DNA from: Latrodectus hesperus
Lineage: Eukaryota; Arthropoda; Arachnida; Araneae; Theridiidae
Direction of reading: 5' to 3'
Assembly: GCA_037975125.1 (NCBI GenBank)
Contig: JAJQOW010000218.1
Span: 62,001-126,000 of the forward strand
Length of the DNA stretch: 64,000 nucleotides
Position numbers and translations under genes: made by a program. Shown here in pieces: positions 52,151-64,000 of this stretch. The notes under the pieces were generated by a model. The model made no database searches. It was not told the origin of the DNA and saw only the letters and a list, made by a program, of their open reading frames with translations. The first letter of the stretch is position 1, and each line of letters starts with the position of its first letter.

Positions 52151-54174
52151 GTGTAGTATACTGCCCTCTAGTTACGTTATTAGAATGAACATAGGACGTT
52201 CAACACATAAAATATTCTTGGCCTGGCTCTTTATAACAGGAATTCGGGACCAATCCAATCTTAGAATAGCCGACAGCCTACAATGGATCTCATTATTTTC
52301 AGGGTCATTAATAGGAAGACCATGACCAAAAGTCACGGAGGAAAAGTTTTGAGAAATCCTGTCCTTTTCAAGAATTTTCCACTGAGAATTTCTAAAATTT
52401 CATGTGTCACTGAGGAGGGAAGGACAAGTTAACTTCTTCTGAAGACCTTCAGCTTCCAATGAAAAATATGCATCCATCTTTTGCAGGAAATTCGGCATTA
52501 AAAAATAGCGCCATTTTTTATATGCTATAACTGAGTGAGTTTAACGTGATTTGAATTTTGGCTCAACTCTATTTGAAACGTGTTTTGCACCACAAAAGGA
52601 AGTTCCACGTGTAGATCATTAAAAGCAAATCGATTAAAGTGTTGAAATCTTGAAAAATTTCTATAATTACAAAGTTAGTAACTTATTGAAGTCGGGATTC
52701 TTTTCAATCCCATTCCAATGCATTTTCTGTTGGCGGAGTGTATAGAGGAAAGTTTTAGCATAGACAACGGGCGAAACAAATTTTTTCAAAAATCGTGATA
52801 AAATAATAATATTGTTTTCTTAAATTATCCTATGAGAATGTTGGAAGAAGAGAAATTTGATGCCATCAATATTTTTTTACTTCCAGCATTTGCGCATAGA
52901 TGACAATTTTTAAAAGGGATAAAGATATTTTGTTATTTTAATAGTCTGCAGGCCTACACTAAATTCTTAAATCATCGTCCAGCATGAATTTCTTAAGTTA
53001 TCAGCAAACATTCAATTGTTTATATTGTTCAAGAATTTCATGTAATAACATTAATTCATTTTATAATAACAATGTTATTCGTTATTAAAATAAATAGTGT
53101 TAGATTCAAATCAGACCTTTATGGGACATCTTGAATTTCTTTGAGTGAAGCGTCTGATAAATTATTATTAATTCTAACTCTGAATATCCAGTGTTTTCAT
53201 TTAAGAATACATTTCCATCAAAATCATAGTCGTGAAAATCTTAAGACAAGACGATGATGGCAAATTCTATCATAGACTATACATATTGAAAATGTTACTA
53301 GTAGGGGTATTGTCTTTTAATAAATGTACTTCTTATTTACATCTTTAAAATGATGGTATTGATGACCCGATGCTTACGCAAATTATTGATATAAATATAA
53401 AATATCCCGAACTTCATAAAATTGTTTTGCTTTCAAGTAATTTTCCAAAGAAAACACGTTGGGAAAAGAACGAACAATGGATTCATCATATACTAAGTCT
53501 CTTAGATCTTTGCCAGTTATTGCGATAGATATGATTATTACACTGCGCCAAGTGGATGTATTTCTTTTAATTAAATTCCATGATTTAATTTCCACATTTG
53601 TAGTTTCTATCAGAGTAGAAATGATAATGCAACAAAATGTATTATTGAAATCAATTGATGAGCTGTGGCGATTTATTAAAGCAAATTTTGATTCGAATAT
53701 CGTGAATGGTAATCATTATTATCAACAATGATTACCATTCACGATATTCAGCGTTATAATTTTTGGAAATATTGGGAAAATTTTGAAAAAATAAACAGAA
53801 GCAAATATGTTACGCTTAATGGATTGTTTTCTATGACATATATTATGCAAAGTGAATAAACTATATAACAGGAAATAATATAATTATATAACTTGTGCGT
53901 GTGTAATGAGCTGGAAATGTGATTTTTATTCAAAAAGCATATAAATAGATATTTATTTGAAAGAAACGAAATACCTCTTTATCATAGAAAATATTAAGCA
54001 TGATGAATTATCGAAATTTGATTCATTTTTTGCGTTTGGTGTAGAATCGGATACCCCTTGATTTGGTGAAAAATTTGTTAATACATCTCAGCGATAAACT
54101 TTAATTTCTAGTAACCCAGGTAAACTTATCTTTGTATAGCTTTTATATCGAGGACATCTTGTTAATCACATCTT
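52151..54174. other. No recognisable gene
   Basis: AT-rich. Two overlapping open frames of 70-90 codons near 53,383-53,731 on opposite strands show no family signature. A perfect hairpin is at 53,695-53,749. Confidence 0.5.
53695..53749. repeat. Perfect inverted repeat (hairpin), 23-bp arms
   Basis: Arms 53,695-53,717 and 53,727-53,749 are exact reverse complements with a 9-base loop. No mismatches, so it is young or maintained. Confidence 0.9.
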
Positions 54175-54542
54175 GGCGAGGCCGTGGTAGCCTAGTGGTC
54201 AGGGTATCGGCCTTCCATCCGGAAGGGTGGAGTTCGATTCCCAAAGACCCACCGAGTACATGCGATATACGTGCTCGTTAAATCTGTGGAATCGAAAGTC
54301 CTGTGGTCGGTCGTTGAGCAGTTACCATGGGTGCAATGGTTTGGAGAAATTTACTCCCCCTTCAAATCAATGCAAAATTGAGGGAAGAGATCCTCTGGTT
54401 GTGCCATCTATTGGAGGAATTTAGAGCAAAATCGTACTTTCACTTTCGTGATGCTCTGGTTAAACGAAAGACGTTTAAATTTGCATACCCAATGGCATGG
54501 CGAGCTTGGCTTGTCCAAGTATCATAAATAACAACAACAACG
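54175..54542 (+). mobile_element. tRNA-derived SINE, family C, copy 2
   Basis: Head with A box (gtggtagcctagtggtcagg) and B box (gagttcgattccc), a long body shared with the copies at 51,785 and 57,171, and an aacaacaacaac tail. About 368 bp, long for a tRNA SINE. Confidence 0.85.
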
Positions 54543-54631
54543 TAACCATCTAGTTTAATACTTTGTATTTTTATGTATTTGATTATATCTGGTTGTAAGT
54601 TTTTAAACATACAATTTATTTCTTCACTGAA

Positions 54632-54915
54632 GGCCGATGGCTGAGTGGTTAGCGTTCCTAACTCCTAAGCTGTTGGTCCAGGGTTCGAACCTCGGCTCGG
54701 GCATGAATGTTTTTGTGCTTCCTTGTCTCTCCTTTATAAGTGATGGGTGAATGTGGCCCACCCTATAAACGAGTTGTGTGGTATGACGTGGGTAATACTT
54801 CTCGCCTCCGTGACTTGATTCACTGGTGCCCACTGTGAACGATAAATGAGTGGCAGTTACCGTCTTTGTTGTGGAGAAGGGTTAGCTACCCAGTGCCCGT
54901 CGTTGGTAAAAAAAA
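54632..54915 (+). mobile_element. tRNA-derived SINE, family B, full-length
   Basis: A box (ggctgagtggttagcgttcc) and B box (agggttcgaacctcgg) in a tRNA-like head, a body shared with 7,645-7,916, and an A-rich end (ggtaaaaaaaag). Confidence 0.85.
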
Positions 54916-55498
54916 GTATTTATTCATTTGCAGGCAATTAATCCTACTATTCTTATGCATTAGCCAGATAAGATTTAAAAAAATAAAACACGAAACGGAT
55001 TTATTGTAGTAGACAGAATAAAGACACGTATTTAGTTGTCACAGAATGATAACTATAATAGAGAACAGGAATTCGAACTCCAGTTTCCATGAAATGAGAA
55101 GCTAAAATATTATGTGTTCCGCCATTTATTGTGAAGTGTTTTCTCCTCTTGTATATGTTGTAACTATCTTAGTGTTGTGTTCTGCTCTCGTGAATGTTTT
55201 GATAAATAATTTTAAGCTAATTACAGCTAACCGGTATTCATTTTATTACAAGAACGGTTATGAGTGTAAAAATTTGTTACACCGAAATTTTATATAGTTT
55301 CAATAGATGTTTATATAGGTCAAAATATCCAAAACAGCCAAAACAAGAAGCATGGCCAGGAGAATATAAATTCAAAAATGTAACCACAACTACATCTCAT
55401 TTACCATAAAATTAAATAATTCATTAAAATGTAATAGGTAAACAGGATATAATTGAAGATAGGATAATTGCACCCCATAAAATTATTTTTGGTATTCA

Positions 55499-57170
<1,672 letters not shown>

Positions 57171-57558
57171 TAGGACCATGGTAGCCTATTGGTTAGGATA
57201 TCGGCCTTCCATCCGTAAGGGTGGGGTTCAATTCCCAGTGCCGCCAAAAACCCACCGAGTACATGCGATATACATGCTCGTTACATCTGTGGAATCGAAA
57301 GTCCTGTGGTCGGTGGTTGAGCAGTTACCATGGGTGCAATGGTCTGGAGAAAATTTCCTCCCCTTCAGATCAATGTCAAAATTGAGGGAGTAGATCCTCT
57401 GGTGCTGTCATCTATCGGAGGATTTGAAGAGCAAAAGTCGTACTTTCACCTTCATGGTGCTCTGATTAAACGAAAGACGCTCCCAATTGACTTAAATTCG
57501 CATAGCCAAGGCATAGCGAGCTTGACTTGTGCAAGTGTCATTAGTAACAACAACAAAC
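57171..57558 (+). mobile_element. tRNA-derived SINE, family C, copy 3
   Basis: Head gtagcctattggttaggata and B box (ggggttcaattccca), the same body as the 54,175 copy with more substitutions, and an aacaacaacaaa tail. Confidence 0.85.
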
Positions 57559-58164
57559 CCCAGTGTTTAGCTCCCAAACATGCTTGGTATTCAGTTTTAT
57601 CGCCTCATTAAATGGTTGAAAGGGTGAAAATTATTTATAACGATATAAATTAATGTTATGTGTGCTATATATAATTTTTTACGTATGTTAATATTATGTA
57701 ATGCATTGCTCAGTTTTAAAAAAAATTAAAAAATTAGAAGACAAAAGAAATTGTACAAATGTCGAAAAGAGGAAAATAAGTTATTGCATTGGCACAAGTT
57801 TTCCTTTCAGTTTCCTTGTTAACGCGTAGTCTTAAATCGACCTCTTATTTCAATATGATTCCCAAATCATGGATTTTACATGAAAAAATGAACTGCTTGC
57901 TCTCTTCAGAACACTTTCACAGTTGCGTTCCTGAGCTGTTGGCTGCGGTGTTCTGCCGCCGAAATAAACGTGAATCTCATTTTGAAATAGGATTTCAACA
58001 CGACACTAGATTACTCTGAAAGAGTCATTGTAAAAATAGGTAAATAACTATTTATAATATCATAAAAAATAGAACTTTAATGTAAGAAAAATAATTTAGA
58101 ATTTCTTTAAGATCTCTGGATGTATCTTAACCTCCTTCAATGGCTGCCTACGTCACTCACGGTC

Positions 58165-58200
58165 ATTTGGGGGAACATTTGAGAAAATGTTCCCCCAAAT
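58165..58200. repeat. Perfect inverted repeat (hairpin), 16-bp arms
   Basis: Arms 58,165-58,180 and 58,185-58,200 around the 4-base loop gaga. The arms contain a ggggg/ccccc block, unusual in this AT-rich setting, so the stem would be strong. Confidence 0.9.
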
Positions 58201-58651
58201 AATCCTTCTCTTTCCCCAACCCTGCGAAATATCAAAAAATTCTTTGCTCTGAAGGAGAAAAGATATAATTTCCTTGAAGTGTTTATTTAAGGCTCAAAAT
58301 GCCATTGAATTTTCGATAGAAATCAACTAATCCTATTATCGACCAATGCTTTTTCTTTTTTAATCTATTATAAATAGAATTAAGAACATGATTGGTAGAA
58401 CATTGAATTCGTAAGCGAATACATCGGATTTCATTTGTAGAAATCTAAAATCCACCTTTTTTTAGAGAATACCAAAGATCACACTTTTCCACGGTTTCCT
58501 AAGCAACTGCATCCCACTAATGACCTTTTCTTATCCCGCGGTGACGTTACAAGAACTCGGCAATACCTGTACCAAGGAAAGGGAAGGGCCAACTTAAGTG
58601 CTCTCCATAATTGACTCTGGAAATAATCGTTAATGACATAACGATATATAC

Positions 58652-61824
<3,173 letters not shown>

Positions 61825-61827
61825 ACA

Positions 61828-61925
61828 TTTTCTTCTTCTTCCAAAGCACTACAGCTTGTGACAGGCCATACCTAACAGTCGTTGCCATCTGTTGCTATCC
61901 ATTGGAAAGCTCCTCCAGTTTCCTA
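61828..61925 (-). mobile_element. Short dispersed-repeat fragment (cttcttcttcc...)
   Basis: Begins with a cttcttctt run followed by caaagcactacagcttgtga and gttgccatctgttgctatcc. This pattern resembles a widespread arthropod repeat end, recalled from memory and not checked. Strand is uncertain. Confidence 0.3.
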
Positions 61926-62029
61926 TATTTAAAAAAGGTACATTATTCTTAAGAATCGATTGTAACTGTGACCTATGAATCTGTGTTAATTATTTAAAAA
62001 ATATCAATATGATTTGTAATTAATAATGT

Positions 62030-62084
62030 AAAAATAACATCATATCATCCTTTTAATTAAAAAGGATGATATGATGTTATTTTT
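62030..62084. repeat. Perfect inverted repeat (hairpin), 25-bp arms
   Basis: Arms 62,030-62,054 and 62,060-62,084 are exact reverse complements with a 5-base loop (aatta). Confidence 0.92.
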
Positions 62085-62185
62085 TTATCTTCAATAAAGA
62101 ATAAATAAGGGTTAGAAATTAAGTCAATACAAGAAAATTTATCTCATTGAAATCGGTATCTTAAGATAAACCGAGAAATATTTTG

Positions 62186-62389
62186 GGAAGTGTAAAAGGC
62201 AAAGATAGATGGAGAAGAACAAATTTGGAATTTTATAAATTATGTAAAGAGCCAGACATTGGGGCTATCATAGCGTGGGCGCCAAATCATTTCAAAACTA
62301 AACAAAAATTTCCAAAAAATTCCATCGTAATGCCAATTTTATTCGGAGAAGTAAATTTTGCATTTTATAATTATTGTGTCATGTTCTAA
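62186..62389 (+). pseudogene. LINE reverse-transcriptase C-terminal remnant
   Basis: About 65 codons: DRWRRTNLEFYKLCKEPDI followed by a degenerate tail. The signature R-R-T-N-x-E-x-Y-x-L-x-x-E-P-D-I is common near the C-terminus of endonuclease/RT proteins of arthropod LINEs, normally followed by a RL-WAGH motif; here the equivalent stretch (WAPNH) is decayed. No RT core is present. Confidence 0.5.
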
Positions 62390-63840
62390 AAGAATATTAT
62401 ATATGTATATAAGATCAAATAATCAGACTTGAAAATGAGAAAAGGTTGTGGATGAAAATTGATGGAAGAGCATCTGAAGTTTACTATAAACAAAACAATC
62501 ACTCTTATATTTCATTATTAATAATTGCATAGCTTAGTTCCTTTTACTTTTTTAAACCATCCTTTTGATTTTTCGTTGTTCATTTCTTTAATCATTTACT
62601 TTTTTATTTTATGCTGAGCTTGAGGTTTTTAATAAAAATTGTTTAGGCTACAAATCTTGTGTATGTGTAAATAAAGAAAATATCTTAATTTTTTTCATAC
62701 AAAATTTCTGGAATATTAGATTGGTCAGTTCCATTTTTATGCATATAAGAATGTTTTATTTTAGAATAAAGTTATTTACCAAATTATTTGTATTAATTGT
62801 ATATGGTAATATTTGGATCTATTCACTGAGGAAAATTACAGAAGAGTTAAGCGCATGAAATACACCTTACTTAATTTGTGAATACATCAAGATACACAGT
62901 GGCCTTTATGAGTCTTAATTGTTTCACAGGAGGTCTTAGTCAAGTTATATGCTAATGAAAGTGGTAGCAATAGTATTAACAAAACAAATAAGTTTGTTTT
63001 ACTTAAAATAAAAATAAAAAAACGGTCAATGAATATTATTTCCACTCAAATCCTATCAACATGATAATTATTCTAAAATATAAAACGTAAAAATATTTGT
63101 CAAAATTTTAGCATTTTCAAATATTATTTGACTTGCTATTTAATTTCTCGTAAACAATATTTCGTAATATTACTCATAAGCAATATTCATAATGCATAAC
63201 AAGCAATATTTCGTTAATATTTTTGATTTCCTTTTATGATAAAAAATTGTGGGAAAAAATTTAATCTTATTTTGACTATAATAACTTGATAAAAAATTAT
63301 TTGCAAAACAGAAAATTTCATAAAACTGAAATATTATTAAAGAAAACTTGTAATAATTTCACTCTGCTAATAGTAACAGACACAAAGATCAGTTTCAGTT
63401 TTTATTGAGGCTTTGTGGAATTATATTATCCATTGTTCTGAAATAAAAATAAATAACCCTTTTTTATCTTAAACTTTATTGTAGCCTTTTTAGCTCGCCA
63501 CACACGATAGGATTTTTTTGCATGGATCTGTTGAAGGGGGTAGAAAGTAACTAAGCACGCTCTTCCTTCGAATTCTGCTGACCACAGTAGGGGAAGCACA
63601 TCTGGAGTGGGAAGTCATTTTTAAGGGTGCCATTTTTAAACATTTATTGCTTTTGGTTTAAAATATGTGTCTTGTAAATGGAAATCGAAAATCGCCAAAA
63701 ATTTCAATCATTTAAAAGAGTTGTTCAGTCACTTTTATGACTTGACGTATTTAAATGTGTCTTTTTAGTATTTATTGCTGTACTCATTTGTCTGCTTGTA
63801 ATTTCTACCATTAAATATTATCATAGTAAGTTAAGTAACA
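62390..63840. other. No recognisable gene
   Basis: AT-rich with a slightly GC-richer patch at 63,480-63,640 just before the Harbinger-like frame, possibly its leader. No RNA gene or ORF of note. Confidence 0.45.
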
Positions 63841-64000
63841 TGAGTAAATTAGGCACAGAAGTATTATTGGCTGTTGCTTTGGACTGTGATGATGGTGAAA
63901 AGAAAGCAAACAATAAAAAAAAAGAAATGGGCAAAAAATTGGCTGCTCCAGCTTGAAACTCTTTCAGTTCTAAATTTGATTACAGAAATACAGTCGGAAG
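63841..64000 (+). pseudogene. Possible Harbinger/PIF-type transposase N-terminus, cut by the window end
   Basis: An ATG at 63,841 gives MSKLGTEVLLAVALDCDDGE and then a Lys-rich run; the frame stops at 63,954. In the next frame, through the poly-A run at 63,916-63,924, the sequence reads KKWAKNWLLQLETLSVLNLI and stays open to the window edge. The order (acidic/aliphatic opening, basic run, WxxxWL, then an aliphatic helix) is what HARBI-type transposases show at their start. The A-run makes a 1-bp indel, real or sequencing, plausible. Confidence 0.4.

Noticed and set aside
53383..53731. Pair of opposite-strand ORFs as a gene
   Set aside because: No family signature, ordinary AT-rich composition, and one frame runs into the hairpin.

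Overview
The window is AT-rich, repeat-dense nuclear DNA from an animal, most likely an arthropod and probably a spider. The organism call is inference: it rests on the many tRNA-derived SINE families, several Jockey-type LINEs and the style of the Gypsy polyprotein, not on a host gene. I found no convincing host protein-coding exon and no true tRNA or rRNA gene. Everything that can be named is a mobile element, a SINE, a microsatellite or a minisatellite.

Layout. 1-1,100: SINE pieces and a TA microsatellite. About 1,160-7,105 (+): a nearly complete Jockey-type LINE (LINE 1) with a long ORF1 and a full endonuclease/reverse transcriptase ORF2 whose start codon appears lost. 7,106-9,086: SINEs and an old 150-bp duplication. 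9,087-10,630 (+): a 5'-truncated LINE (LINE 2) split by a SINE with clear target-site duplications. 10,640-14,370: AT-rich, no gene. 14,377-14,565: a hAT transposase scrap. 14,827-18,553 (-): LINE 3, 5'-truncated, with a 3' stem-loop and short-repeat tail. 18,625-23,660: a SINE and otherwise nothing nameable. 23,663-25,000: a SINE and a decayed Tc1/mariner element. 25,063-27,635 (+): an unrecognised ORF, a nest of internal duplications and the 3' half of LINE 5.

The centre of interest is 28,749-51,240 (-), one broken LINE (LINE 4, a relative of LINE 1). It is remarkable twice. A Gypsy/Ty3 LTR retrotransposon (31,702-37,861, minus strand, 4-bp target duplication) sits in the 3' part of its ORF1. 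The 5' part of the same ORF1 holds an 11.4-kb tandem array of about 72 copies of a 159-bp (53-codon) unit. The array stays open for 3,330 codons on the minus strand and 3,285 on the plus strand, is homogeneous in the middle and varied at both edges, and carries a 7-unit (1,113-bp) higher-order repeat at one end. LINE 1 has no such array in its ORF1, so the array was gained on the LINE 4 lineage, or lost on the other.

51,240-64,000: three copies of one long SINE family, another SINE, long TA and TG microsatellites, several perfect hairpins, and scraps of LINE and Harbinger-like transposase sequence.

How the parts relate: the LINEs encode nucleic-acid-binding ORF1 proteins and EN/RT proteins for target-primed insertion. 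The SINEs would depend on such RTs. The Gypsy element encodes its own Gag, protease, RT, RNase H and integrase. Only LINE 1 and the Gypsy element look close to intact; each carries one or two small lesions.
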